A stretch of 43,455 bases of DNA from Chromera velia (taxonomy: Eukaryota; Sar; Chromeraceae), in assembly GCA_018398765.1 (NCBI GenBank), contig JAHBMJ010000369.1, positions 5,930-49,384 on the forward strand. The letters run 5' to 3'. A program made the translations under genes and the position numbers. Shown one piece after another: positions 30,105 to 42,600 of the stretch; position 1 is the first letter of the stretch; each line of letters begins with the position of its first letter. Under the pieces are notes generated by a model, which saw only the letters and a list, made by a program, of their open reading frames with translations, ran no database searches and was not told the DNA's origin.

Positions 30105-33100
30105 ATGGCGACGGCGAACTCTGCCTCGCAACCAGTCGAGGCGAAGAGCTTCGCCAGAAGGGACCACATTCGGTCTGTCGAGAAGGCAATGCAGAAGCTC
30201 TGGGAGGAGAAGGGAGCATACTGCGTGAATGCACCTGCCAAGTGGGGAGACAAAAAGGAAGACGAAAAGTTCTTCTGCACCTTTCCCTACCCGTACATGA
30301 ACGGACGCCTCCATCTAGGTCATGCCTTCACAATGACGAAGGCGGAATTCCAAGCTCGATTCCAGAGACATCTGGGGAAGACTGTCCTGTGGCCCTTCGG
30401 GTTTCATTGCACTGGTCCGTCTCCCTCCATGCTTGCTTCGTCTCCTTTGCCGTCTCTCCCGTCTCCCCCTTCATACACAAACTGCACCTGAGCAATCCTC
30501 CTCCCCGAAGATGAATTTCAGTCTGGTGCCTCAAGCGTCTCCTTTTGGACCTTCAAGACTACATTTTACACTACCGCCCGAGTTCTGTCTCTCACCCAGC
30601 CTCACCCGCTCCCCATTTCCACTCTCTCTTCATCCTTGCCGGTGCCGCTCAATTTCCTCCGGGCCCCCTTCTTTCTCTTGGCAACAACCCTTCTTTTTTT
30701 CTAGGCTACAAAAATGTTTGACGTTTGCAGGCTTCATGATCAAATCCAAGGAATGCAAATGAACGAAAGCGTCGACAGGAAGAAAGCAAAGCCTGCGTGC
30801 AAGCCCCCACCCCCTTCCCCTCTCCCTGCAGGAATGCCCATTGCAGCAGCTGCTGACAAGATCAGACACGAAATTCAACACAAAGGGGAGAAGGAGGAGG
30901 AGACAGTCAAGGAATGTGCGTAGCCGGGGGGGTGCCAATGGCGTTTCTCTTTTTCGATCGAGTTTTCCTATTATCCTTTTTCCCTTTGCCTTATCTTTGT
31001 CCCCTCTCCCTTCTCTCCTTCATTCAGGGAGATGGTGTGATTCGCTCTCTGTCTATGTTCCTTTCTTTTTCTCCTCATCAAGTAAACGAATACGCCAAGA
31101 GATCGAAGAGCATTTTCTTGTATGTTAGCGCACACATTTGCACACCACAAAGCATTATGATTACGTTTGCGTTCGTTCTTTTCTTGTGCAGCCACCGAGA
31201 CTCCCGCCCCCCCTGCAACAAATGGACAGGCGACAGAAGTCCCACCTGAGGGGGGTGAGAAGAAATTCTCCGGCAAGAAGAGCAAGGCTGTGGCGAAGGG
31301 GGGAGGGAAGAAGAGTCAGATCGAGATCATGAGGTCCATGGGAGTGTCAGACGCAGAGATACCCAAATTCGCAGACCCTCTGCACTGGCTGGAATACTTC
31401 CCTCCCCTCGGCATGGCAGATCTGAAGATCTTTGGGGTGGCTGTGGACTGGAGACGGTCATTCATCACCACAGACGTCAACCCCTACTATGACGCCTTCA
31501 TAAGGTACGACTGCTTCCCCCATTCTTTGGACTTCTCTCCCTCCTTTCCCCCCTCTCTCCTGTTTACTCCTCGTGTTTCATTCTATCTTTTTCGTGATTT
31601 ATTGTGCCTGTTCTTGTCTGTCCTTCCTATGTTCTCTTCTCTATCTTCCTCGAACCCACACGCCCCCCCGGCGGGGACACCTTTTGTGCCCCACTCCGAC
31701 TCCAGCACAACGCTGTCACACATAGACTTCCTTCCATGTCGATGTGACGCACGCAGGTGGCATTTCAATCGGCTGAAGGCGTCTGGCAAGATCAAATTCG
31801 GGAAGCGTCTGGCGATCTACTCGACTATCGATGGGCAGCCTTGTGCTGATCATGACAGGTGGGTCTGCTTGTCTTTCTAGTGGTCTGTCTGTCTGTTTGT
31901 CTGCCTGTTGGTATGTTATATCTGTTTGTTGGTTAGTTACTTTTTTTCTGTGGGTTGGTGCATTTTGACCCTTGATCAAAGACAAAAAGGGAACCAGAAA
32001 CGCAGTCTCTGAGTCTCTCAGTCTCCTTCTGTGGTTCGGTGGGCCGCTCTGTCTGAGTAGGCATTTCTTTTTGTCACTCTATTGATCAGCCCTTTTTGTG
32101 ATGATAAATTCGTGTACACACAAAAAGCTGGTTGATTGGGTTGGTTTTCTGATGTGCAAGGTGTCCTTTTCTCTTCTTGCTCTTATGCTTCATTCTTTTG
32201 GTTGCTCGCCAAAAACCTTCATTTATTCACTGCTCGCCAAAACCCGACATTCCATTCACTATCTGTGTGCCTGCCTCTCTGCAGAGCCTCCGGCGAGAAC
32301 GTTGTACCCCAGGAGTACACCCTGATCAAGATGAAGGTGCAGTCTCTGGAATCCTTTTCTGACTCTGAGAAGGCGGCAGTCGGGCAGAGACCCGTGTTCT
32401 TTGTTGCAGCCACTCTGAGACCAGAGACCATGTACGGTCAGACAAACTGCTTTGTGCTGCCTGAAGGGGTGTACGGCGCTTTCGTGACTTGCTCAGATGA
32501 GGTGTTCATCTGCTCACGTCGCTCTGCGAGGAATATGGGGTACCAGGAAATTGCCAAGATGGAGGTACCAGAAAAGGGAGCGAGAATTGACGCACGCGAC
32601 CAGCCCCTGCCCGAGCCCGTGTGTCTGTTTGAGATCGAAGGAAAGCGCCTGATCGGTGCACCCCTGTCGGCCCCCAATGCGACATTCCCGACAGTGTACG
32701 CACTGCCGATGATGACGATCTCGATGGAAAAGGGGACAGGGGTGGTGACGTCTGTGCCCTCAGACGCTCCGGATGACTACGCAGCTCTGAAGGACCTGAA
32801 GGTTGGAGGCCGCTCTTGATTTCTTCTTGTTGTTCTTCTTCTGGTGATTTATTGTTCGGCTGCTGTCTTGTTCTTTTTGTTCTTCTTCTGGTCATGTATT
32901 GTTTGGGTCGATGGATCATTCCCCCAAAAGAAAGGATTTCAGGGTTTGGCAACAACCCGAGGTCTTCCTTTCTTTAAGGACCTTTTCTTCTTCCCCTTAC
33001 TTTTCTACTCAGAGTCCCGAATGGAAACCTGTTGACTGAATCCTTTCGTGCCCCCCCCGGGTTTTTTTTTTTCTTCTGGTGCTAAGGAAGTCCTCTCCCT

Positions 33101-36100
33101 CCCTTCTTCCCTCTGTGTAGGACAAGCCCGCCCTCCGAGAGAAATTCGGTGTGAAGGAGGAGTGGGTGATGCCCTTCGAGGTCGTGGAGATCATCGAGAT
33201 TCCCGGGTACGGGAGGCAGCCTGCAGTGAAGCTGTACGAGGACAAGAAGATCAAGAGCCAGAACGACAAAGAGAAACTGGCAGAGGCCAAGGGAGAGGTT
33301 TATCTGAAGGGATTCTATGAGGGTATCCTGCTCGTGGGACAATTCGCAGGCAAGAAGGTGAGTGAGTGCCCGATGACTGTCAAAGCGGGCAATGTTTTTT
33401 CTTTTCTCTTCAACGAGAAGCTGGGGCGAAGAAAAGCACAAGTCTCCGTCTCTGTGGTGTCGTGTGAGCATGTCAGGGTGCGTGAGTATTGAAAAGGCGA
33501 CCAGGGCAGCCCTATCAGGCCGTTGGAATGAGCCAAAGGTTTTTTTCAAACGAAACAAATCCTTTCTTTTCGTTGAGCTGTTCTCAGTCTGCGGTCCTTG
33601 TGCCATTCAGAAGGACTGCCTGACACCCCTCCCGTCTCTCTGGACGTGCAAATGAGACGGTGTATTTGCGTGAGTGCGTGTGCAGGTGTGCGACGCAAAG
33701 GGTCTGTGCAGGACGGAGCTGATCCAGAGGTGGGCAGCTGTGGGGATGGGATTGGGGTGTTTGTCTGTGTCTGCACGTACTCTTTGCTTGTCCTTCTGTA
33801 GGTCTGGCCCCTGCCGGTCACTTTTCTTTGCACCGAAGCCCTCGAATCGCCTGCAGAGCCTCTCATCTGCTTCCTCTGGTCTTAATTTGCCTTCTAACGC
33901 GTTTTTGCTCCCCCCTTTCCCCCTCCACCTGCAGAGGCGAGGCTCTGACTTACAGTGAGCCCGAGAAGCCTGTGGTGTCCAGATCTGGAGACGACTGCGT
34001 GGTTGCTCTGTGTGACCAGTGGTACCTGCCGTACGGGGAAGATCCATGGAAGACCAACGTGGAGGAACACGTAAGGGACCCTGAGAGGTTCAACGCGTTT
34101 GCCCCTCAGGCTCTGAATCAGTTCACTCACACTCTGGGATGGCTGAAGGACTGGGCTTGCTCTCGGTCTTACGGCCTGGGGACGAAACTCCCATGGGACA
34201 AAGAGGTCGTGATTGAGAGTCTCAGCGACTCCACGATCTATATGGCGTACTACACCATCGCCCATCTGCTGCAGGTTTGTTCGTTACATTCCGTTCGGAT
34301 GTGTGAGATTGCTCTTATCTTGTCTGCTCTAAGTTGACGTCGTTTTGCTTCCAAAGCTCTCTCTACACTCTCCCTTCAACTTCCTGCTCCCTCTTGCGGA
34401 AGGTCGTCTTGGATTCTTGAGTCAGGTTGTCTGCTCTTTGGCACTTTTTCCCGTATGTGTCGTGTTCCTCCCCCTCTCTCGTTTTCACGCCTGTGTTGTT
34501 CCTCCTCCCCCCCCCTGTCCCTCCCTGTGTTTGCAGAAAGATCTGTTCGGCAAAGAGAAGGGAGAGCTGGGTCTGACTCCCGACCAGCTGACAGACGAGG
34601 TGTTCGATTTCGTCTTCTGCCTGTCGGACTCGATGCCTGCCTCCTCCTCTGTGCCTCCCGAGGCTCTGGAACAGATGAGGAGGGAGTTCTCCTTCTGGTC
34701 GGTCAGCGGCCTGGCTTGCTTCGCCTTCCAGTTTTTTGGGGTGTCAGGGTTTGTGTGAGTGGGTGTGCATGTAGCAGCTCCAGATGCCTTCAGTATTTTG
34801 CTTCGTCTCCTCTTAGTGCCGTCCGCCTCTGATTTTTTCGTCTGTTTCTGTGTCTTCCTGTCTCTCTCTTTGTGCATTTCCTTCCTATAATGCCAAGACC
34901 TTGTGTCGCATATGGAAATGCCAGTGTCTCTTTTTTCGTACATTTGCATCTTTGAACCCGTGTGGTTGCATGCAGGTACCCGATGAACCTGAGGGTGTCT
35001 GGGAAGGACCTGATCCCTAATCACCTCACGATGGCTTTGTACAACCACGCAGCCATATGGGAGAAGCAGCCAGACAAGTGGCCCAAGGGCTTCTTCTCCA
35101 ACGGCCACGTTCTGGTCAATGCAGAGAAAATGTCCAAGAGCGCAGGCAATTTCCTCACGGTCACTGATGTGGTGGAACAGTACACTGCCGACGCGACCCG
35201 TCTCTGCTGTGCAGATGCAGGCGACTCTCTGGAGGACGCCAACTTCACCACAGAGACGGCTAACGCGACCATTCTGAGGCTGTGGAATGTTGAGCAGTTT
35301 GCGGCAGAGGTCGCGGAGGGCCTGCAGAAGGGCGTGTACCGGTAAGTCTGTGTGTAAGACTACCCACTGACGTATCCGAGGAGCATGATGCAGTGGATAC
35401 GGCAACCTACACATTGACAGAGGGGGGGTGAGGCGGGGACGGAGGGACAGGGAGAAAGAGACAGAAGGACAAGCAGATACACATTCAGAAAGAAAAAGAC
35501 AGAAAAAAAGGCCGAAAGGCCGAACAGGAGGAAGAAGGCGAGCAGAAACAGAGTGGTAGACAAATGACCAAACAAATGAACGTCTGTATCCATGAATAAA
35601 TGGATGAATGAATGAACGAACGAATGAACGAACGAACGAATGAATGAATGAATGAATGAATGAATGCAGCACGGGTCCCAAGACAGAGGCCGACTCGATG
35701 TTTGAAGCTGAGGTCTTCAGGCTGGTCTCTGAGTGTAAGGGCGCCTTTGAGAGGATGATTTACAGAGACGCCCTAAAGGCAGGATTCTATGATTTCCAGA
35801 CGGCGAGGGACGTATATAGACTGCATTGCGGGCCCGAGGAGATGCATTCAGAGTGCATCGCCATGTGGCAGGGTCAGTAGGCAAGGAATGAAAGAGCAGT
35901 TATGCATCATTTTGTGTTCGTCCGATCTGCTCAGTTTATGCCATTTTTTTCATTCCGCGGCTTCGATGCGTGGTGTGTGAACGTGCACTCTGCGCCTGTT
36001 TACCGCGGTACACAAACGGAAATGGATCAATCTCCGCTGGCTTCGCTATCCCTGCTTTCTCCGCCTTTCTGAGAAAACAGGGACGTTGGCCCGCGTACAG

Positions 36101-37765
36101 AAACGAACAAACAAACAAACAAAAAGAGTTGCTCCCTGACAGACGCACTCAAGTAGATAGGGAGAAACGTTCACGCAATTTTCATTCTCTCCCTCTGTAG
36201 CATCTGTCTTCCGAAGAAAAAAATGTACATATTTTATTCGTATTGAGCCAGATTCGGCCCAAAAGCCTTTTTTTTTCATTCATTCCCCCCATCTCCTCCT
36301 GCTTCTCTCTCCTCCCTCCTTCGCAGAGTTCCAGATGATCCTGCTGTCACCCATCTGTCCCCACATGTGCGAGCACATTTGGCAGTCCGTCCTGAAGAAG
36401 GACGGGCTGTGCGTCTGCGCCCCCTGGTCCGTTGTGCCTGAACCCGACCCGATGCTGCTGAGACAGCGGGCCGTGCTGCTGACGTCTGTCGGTGACTTCC
36501 GAGCAGCCAAGGACAAGGCCGTGCAGCAGCTGACGAAGAAGAAAAAGGGCAAGCAGGCCGACGCCTCAGCAGCACCAGAGAAGCCCCCCGAGCTGGACGC
36601 CTCTGTTGTCTACGTGGCGACTTCCTACCTAGACTTCCAGCAGACAGCCCTGGAGATGATGCAACAGTTCGCCATAGACCCGCAGACCAACGACCTGCCC
36701 AAGGATTTTATTTCGGACCTGAAGGTAGGTCGGAGGGTCGCTGGGTTGATCTGTTTTGTTCGTTGGGCAGTTTGAATGCGGAAGCTTGCTTGGCTGCCGT
36801 GCTGTCTGGGTAGGTCGTCGGTCGGTCGGTCGGTCGGAGAGGCAAGATGGGGAAGTGTCTACGTGCTTCTGCAGGACTGACCGACTGACTGAATCTCTCT
36901 CCCTTTCTGCATACACATTCATGTGATGTGGTTGCCTTCCCCCTTGTGTGTCTGTGTGTGGGCAGAAATCCGAAACTCTGAAGTCGATGCCCGGGGACGT
37001 GGTGAAGAAAATCCTCCAGTTCGCGGCATTTCAGGCGAAGGTTTGTTAGAGTCGGCACACACTCTCCAGAGATGGTATATCCAGAGATGGTCGAACCTCT
37101 TACTCCTCTCTTCATGCCATTGAACAGTCGCGAGCAACCCCGTCGTCTTTCTGATGGTGTCTCTCTTTGTTGTCTCCTGGGTCTCTCTCTCTGCCAATCC
37201 TGGTGCGTGTCCATCGTGTCTGACAGCTCTGTTCATGGTGACCTTCCTGCTGATGCTGGTTTTATTGATCTCACGGGTTTCGCCCGCCTGCCTGCACTCT
37301 TCTGTTGTTTTTTTCTGAATGAATGCAGGAGGTGAAGATTCGCGGGGCGGCGGCTCTGGAGCTGTCTCTGCCCTTTGATGAAGCCGATCTGCTGAGAAGG
37401 CACTCGGAGTTCGTCAAGCGGTCCATCGGCGTGAAGGGTCAGTCAGAGAATAGGCAATCCGCCATCTGCCGTCGCGATGAGTTTGAGGGAGTTTGTTCGT
37501 TCGATGGGGAGATTCGACATTGCTGTCTCAAATGTGTCGGGGGGATCTTTTTTCTCTGTCGCAAAATTCCTTCCTGGCTAGTTTTGGGGGGAATTTTCTT
37601 TCTAGCTATTTTTTGGCTTTCGATCTGCTGCAATCTATGGGCTTGCTTATGTGTGCAGATCTGGATATCTGGAAGGCTTCCGAACCTCATCCCTCAGACA
37701 CGTCTGACAGGAGGACCCAGGCAACCCCCTGCAAGCCTGTGGTGCACTTCTACTCAAAAAGTTGA
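30105..37765 (+). CDS. LARS1: Cytosolic leucyl-tRNA synthetase
   Basis: Fifteen exons: 30105-30414, 30832-30915, 31192-31504, 31757-31858, 32285-32801, 33121-33357, 33686-33729, 33935-34274, 34537-34697, 34976-35341, 35670-35872, 36327-36724, 36966-37040, 37329-37437, 37659-37765. All introns are GT-AG, all phases close, giving 1,121 residues, in the range of eukaryotic cytosolic enzymes. Class I signatures: [14 protein letters not shown] at 60-73 (HIGH box) and KMSKS at 754-758. The CP1 editing domain is inserted between them, with TLRPET at 313-318 and [13 protein letters not shown] near 421-434. [29 protein letters not shown] and the long C-terminal region are all of the archaeal/eukaryotic LeuRS type. 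It charges tRNA-Leu with leucine and hydrolyses mischarged products. The start is the first in-frame Met, in AGGATGG. No targeting peptide is visible, so it is cytosolic. Intron 10 holds a (GAAT)n repeat up to the acceptor. Confidence 0.97.
35598..35666 (+). repeat. (GAAT)n/(GAAC)n microsatellite at a 3' splice site
   Basis: Tetranucleotide units run directly into the GCAG acceptor of exon 11 of the leucyl-tRNA synthetase gene. The acceptor therefore lacks a pyrimidine tract. Confidence 0.9.
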
Positions 37766-38553
37766 TGCATGCATGGGTGCTTGAATGGTTTGGCAATCGA
37801 TCGCCTCCAAGGATCTACAACTTAAGGCATTCAAAGGGGCTGGAAATTTCGGACTGAATTCATGAAGTTGAAAAATTCTAGGAAAAATTTTACCTGAGAG
37901 ATGGATATGCATTCATTGATACACAAGAAAGAATCGGCATAGAATCAAGTCAATCAACTCAATCGAGTGACAAAATTTTTTGTGGTAATCCACACTAGAA
38001 TGGTTGGATCAACTTAAATGTTTCCAGAAATTTTTGATGAAATTAAGCTAGTATTCCTTAGTATAGATCGAAACATGCATGTCTAAAGTGTGTTTGTGTT
38101 GTAATGTTAGAACTTTGAAAAAAAAATCAAAAGAAATTCTTTTACAAATTCTCTTTAAAAATACATCTAACAATGATTGTTTTAAAAATTCGTTTAACTT
38201 AGGTTTCAACCATCAATACACAAAAATTATTAGCAACACATATACTGTTATCTGGATTTTTAAAATATAATTTATATATATACTAGCTGAGTAGTATAGA
38301 GTCACAATTTCTTGTACCTAAACTTATACATTAAATCGGTTATTCTGTATTACTTTTTTTTTTATGACTCCGGTATCAGAAAAAAAACGGTAAGTGTATA
38401 TGAGGTTGTATAAAAACAACAACCGTGACTTGAACCGTCACGAATCACGCCCAGTGACGCTCTGAGTCACTCTCTAAAACATGCTCAGATAGCAGAATAA
38501 TGATTTACCGAGATAAGGTTCTAACATTTTTTCTGATCGAGAAATGATCGAAA
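37766..38553. other. AT-rich intergenic spacer
   Basis: No coding frame of note. TGCATGC lies at 37766-37772, immediately after the leucyl-tRNA synthetase stop. The spacer is A/T-run rich with TATATATA near 38275. Confidence 0.6.
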
Positions 38554-38855
38554 ATGACTTTAATGAAAAGGAGCACTGCCACCAGCACTTTCCGCACCGA
38601 CCCAGACAAGTGTCTCCGATTCGTGAAACGTGAGGCTATCCGCACTAATCTGCACCCTTGTCTCCTCACCAGTCCTTTCTTCGAGCAAATTTGCAGTTTT
38701 CCTTCAAATTCGGCAAATCTGTGCATGACTTTTCTCCAACCAGCGTCACCACCTGAAGCCAATGCCCCAACGTTCCTTCCCGAGAGAAAGCGAAAAAAAA
38801 TGCAAAACAATGCAACAATGTTTCCCATCACCCCATATGAATTCATGTTGGACAA

Positions 38856-39338
38856 TTGCCTTCGAGATCCAACAGAAACGAATCGAAAAGAGAAGAAAAT
38901 GAAACCACCAAAGCAAGAATTGAATTTCGTCAGCCAGCCTTCAGTGAGTTATGTCGATCGCTTTGCAAAGAGCTTTCTTCCTCGTTCTTCGGGTCTCGAG
39001 GGAACCTGCCTCACCCTCCTCTCGAAGCTTTGCGTGAGATCATGCAGTCATCCCCTGAACCCCCCCCCTTCGCATGCACACACAAGGGCGCCCCCGAAGC
39101 CTTCAAGAAGAGGTGGTGGAAGAGGAAGCAGGTCCCGAAGGCAGAGGAAGTGCCGACGCCCCTTCGGAATCTGCCGCTGTCAGAGCACCCGACCGATGAC
39201 CTTCTCGACCGACGCCCGTGCCAGGGAGACAACCGGTCCCCGTCTCTGCATGCCCCCCGTTCCTCCCACCCCGGAGAACCTGCACCTCCCTGCCCTTCCC
39301 GTCGCAGGGGCCTGAGGGCCGATCCCGAAGAGAACTAA
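38856..39338 (+). CDS. Hypothetical protein exon, weak support
   Basis: A 160-codon frame with FSELCRSLCKELSSSFFGS, PHPPLEALREIMQSSPEPP, KGAPEAFKKRWWKRKQVPK and a Pro/Ser/Arg-rich end. The sequence is varied enough to be coding, but the frame has no good ATG near its beginning. Overlapping frames on both strands (38554-39315 plus, 38505-38855 minus) are about as long. I do not recognise a domain. It would be convergent with the gene ending at 39687. Confidence 0.25.
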   Translation: MPSRSNRNESKREENETTKARIEFRQPAFSELCRSLCKELSSSFFGSRGNLPHPPLEALREIMQSSPEPPPFACTHKGAPEAFKKRWWKRKQVPKAEEVPTPLRNLPLSEHPTDDLLDRRPCQGDNRSPSLHAPRSSHPGEPAPPCPSRRRGLRADPEEN

Positions 39339-39339
39339 T

Positions 39340-39686
39340 CTGCATGGACATGCAAATTGCATTAGATGGCAAGAAACAGCATCTGATTCACTGAAGGTAC
39401 CAAGCGTGAAGGACTGGGAACTTACAGTGAGAAGTTGATAAGTAAGAAATAAGGCAGCAAGGTGTGCCTTTGCAAAAAGAAAGAAGGAAGGAAACGGTTA
39501 GAAGACCTCGGAAGACGAGTCGGTCAGTCTGGGAGAGACGGCAAGAGACGGACTGACACACTCATCTGTCGCCTGTCCCTCTATGTCTCCCTGCCTCCAC
39601 CTCTCTCTGTCGACACACTCTCTCGTTGGGTGATTCGACTGTATCTCTCACAGGGTTGTACACGCACATAACCATTCCATGTCAAA
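39340..39686. other. Short spacer between convergent frames
   Basis: No convincing coding signal. It contains the probable 3' flank of the minus-strand gene ending at 39687. Confidence 0.5.
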
Positions 39687-42600
39687 TCATGCCCCGCTTC
39701 CCTTTCTGACTGACTGGTTGATTTGGAGTCTCCGCAGATCGGAGATGCCCTCCGGGCTCTGGTAGTAGTTGGACTGATATGACCCGTAGAAGGGTCCCAC
39801 TCTCATCCTCGCCCTCTCTGCCTCACCAGGGTCGCATCTTGCCTTGAATTCTCTCCACTCTGCGAACTTGGCCAGGTTGCACCCCTCACACCCTCCCCCG
39901 AAGTCTGGGAGGTGGGTGCTCTGGAGGTACTGCATGCCCACGTCAGTTATCCGAATGGTACGTCACCGGTGGGTTCCTCTGAAGGAATGTCAGGTGCTTC
40001 GCCAGGTCCATCCGAAGGGAGGGGGAACAGGACTCGCCCCAATCTCGGGCAAACCTAGAGAGTGCTGCTGGGTTGGAGTTCATCAGGAGAGCGTCCATGT
40101 GGCGGCTCTCCAAACGGTCGGGAAAGAACGAAGACCAACGCGCGGTCAGGGCAACAGCTATGTCAAGGGGGCAATTCACGTAGAAGTCGTGGAATTTGGA
40201 CAGCCCAGCGGAGGCAGAGCCAACGAGCTGCATGAAAAGCTCACTGCTCGCGCTCTCGAGGCACTCACCCACGTCCCCCAACAGAGACATCTCTGCCCTC
40301 CGAGCTGCCGCAAACAGCCAGGCGAAGGCGAGCTGTCTGAGTGGGAAGGACTTCACCTCCAACTCCGCCCTGACGTCTCTCAGACGAATTGGGTTGGCTC
40401 TCGCTCCTCCCGCCAAGTCGAAGCGGAGAGGCGCCACGAGTGCAACCCCTGTCGCCCCCACCCTCCCCTCCTTCGTTTCAGAAACGCACTGCAGGACCTC
40501 AGACTTGAGAGGACCTTCTGAGGTCAGCTCCCTCTCCGCGTCTGCATTCTCTGCGTTCGTCCGGTCCCTTACAAACACGCGAACACTCGCCTGAAATGCG
40601 CGAGGGCTACGGGAGCGATGCTCATGGGTACAGAGAGACTGGCAGCAGTTCCTTTTCCTGTCTGAAAAGTAATGAGGCCATATGTGAGAATAGAGTGCGC
40701 GACAGAGGGCAACATTGACCCACAGGACTGCGGATGGGGGAAGGAAGAGGTCGGAAGGAGGGACGCACGGCCCCGAGTGGCAATATTTCGGTTTCTGTTG
40801 GGTTGTCTCGTCTGCATCTCCATCTGCCTCCTCTGCCAAGGCTTCTTGTCGGCGTTCGCACTGGATTTCGTCCTTCCAGCGATTCGGGGCCTCCAAGAGG
40901 GGGCGCACTTGGGGGGTAAGGTACGGAAAGTCTCCTGAGAGGACAGAGAAGGGAAAGAGAAAAGGAACAGGAAGAAACTCTCCCCCCTCAATCTCTCTCT
41001 GAGTGTCTCTCTCTTCCATTGCTTCGCCCAGCCTCCTTTCTCTTTCCCTCTCCCTCTCCCTCGATCTCGACCTGCTGCGACCCCTGTGACGATCTGCGCT
41101 CTGTCCCCTGTCGTTCTGCTGACTCTGGGCCCCCACCCCCCTCCAAGGTGAGACCATCCCAAGCAGGCCGGCAAGGCGGCCACTTTGTGGTGCAGAGGCT
41201 TCTTTATCGGAGGCAGAGGGTCGGAGTGTGCGCGAGTTGACGAAGGGAAGCGGACACTGATGGGACAGAGACCGGGGGAAGCCAGGGGGGGACACGAGAG
41301 GAGGGGCAGGCCAAACGGGGGGGTGCCCCTCCACCCGTAGCACTCGGGTCGTGGCTCTGCCCCTGGACCGATGTGGAGAGGTTTCAAATCACTCAACACA
41401 CAGGCGGCGACGTTGTCGTCTGGGAAATCAAAGCCCCAGTGCACTGAACCGTCATACAGGCCGACAGACGGTCCCAAATACCGAACCCTCTCCTCCTCCC
41501 ACTTCGCATCTGTTCGGGACCAGGGAGGAACCACTGTGGTAGAGCTGAGGCCGTTCACTTGGTGGGCCATGATTCCCCCTTTTATTTCTGGGTCGAGACG
41601 GCGTAGCGGAGGCACATAAGCCTTCAACACCGCTGACACCTGGGAATCCGCTGGGAAATCTTCTTTTTTCACAGCACTGCAGAGCTGATTTTTGATATTC
41701 AGCATTGTCATCTGCATTTTTTTGACGTGTTGGATCTGGTCATCAAAGGCCTCCTCCTCCTTCTGACGTTGTCGCTCTCCCTCTCCGTCCTTCTGCCGCC
41801 CCGTCTCTTTGGAACCCCCCCCACGGCCAAAGAGACGGCTGAAGAGTTCACCGTAGGAACCGACACGGAGGGCAGACAGCAAAAAGGGCCCCAGAGTGTC
41901 AAAGTTTCTGTCGACTGTCTGAGGACAGAGGCTGAATTCAACAAGAGAACCCGAGATGAAATCAGACACCGCCCGGCTGTCCGGAATCCCGGAGCCCTCA
42001 GCGGAGACAGCTGAGCGACAGAGCTCCAAGGTCTCCGGTTTCTGCAGCCAGAAACACGTGACTCTTTTATGTACGAACGTCCGTACATGCAAATAGGCGA
42101 GGTGCGCGCCCACATGTACACATACAAACAGATCAGAGGCACACAAAGAGAGAACTGCATGCACATTTGCAGATCCACCGCGTATGCTATGACAGTGTAA
42201 CTCAACTTTGAAACTGGCACGGCAAATTCCGAACACGCCATGCAGAGTCGATCTCACGAAATCCCACACAGTTATCAGGCGGCACGATAACTATCCGGTC
42301 AGATGCTCATTGCTTCGCTCAAACTCACAACCACACCACACTAAGCCAAGGCGTATCATCTTGGTTGAGGAACACATAACTGTCGAGGAGGCTTCTTTTT
42401 AGGTCAGATGCTTGTTGTCTTCCTGCCAGAGCGTGTCTTTGAACATGTTTCTGGCTGTTGCACGAAGGAAGGTTTTCAAGACCACGGAAGACGGGAACTT
42501 TCTAACCGCGACAGCACCGACAGAACTGACTCACCTTCAAGATCAGCGGAGCAACATCGACCAGCAGCTGTGGCATGTGACGTGTCAGTCTCCTGCAGAG

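Noticed and set aside
38554-39315. A 253-residue plus-strand frame
   Set aside because: It overlaps other long frames on both strands, its composition changes abruptly midway, and there is no domain or splice support.
40569-42269. One continuous 566-residue exon
   Set aside because: Only 42041 to ~41260 of this frame looks coding. Beyond that a different frame, entered through a good acceptor at 40935, carries the protein-like sequence.
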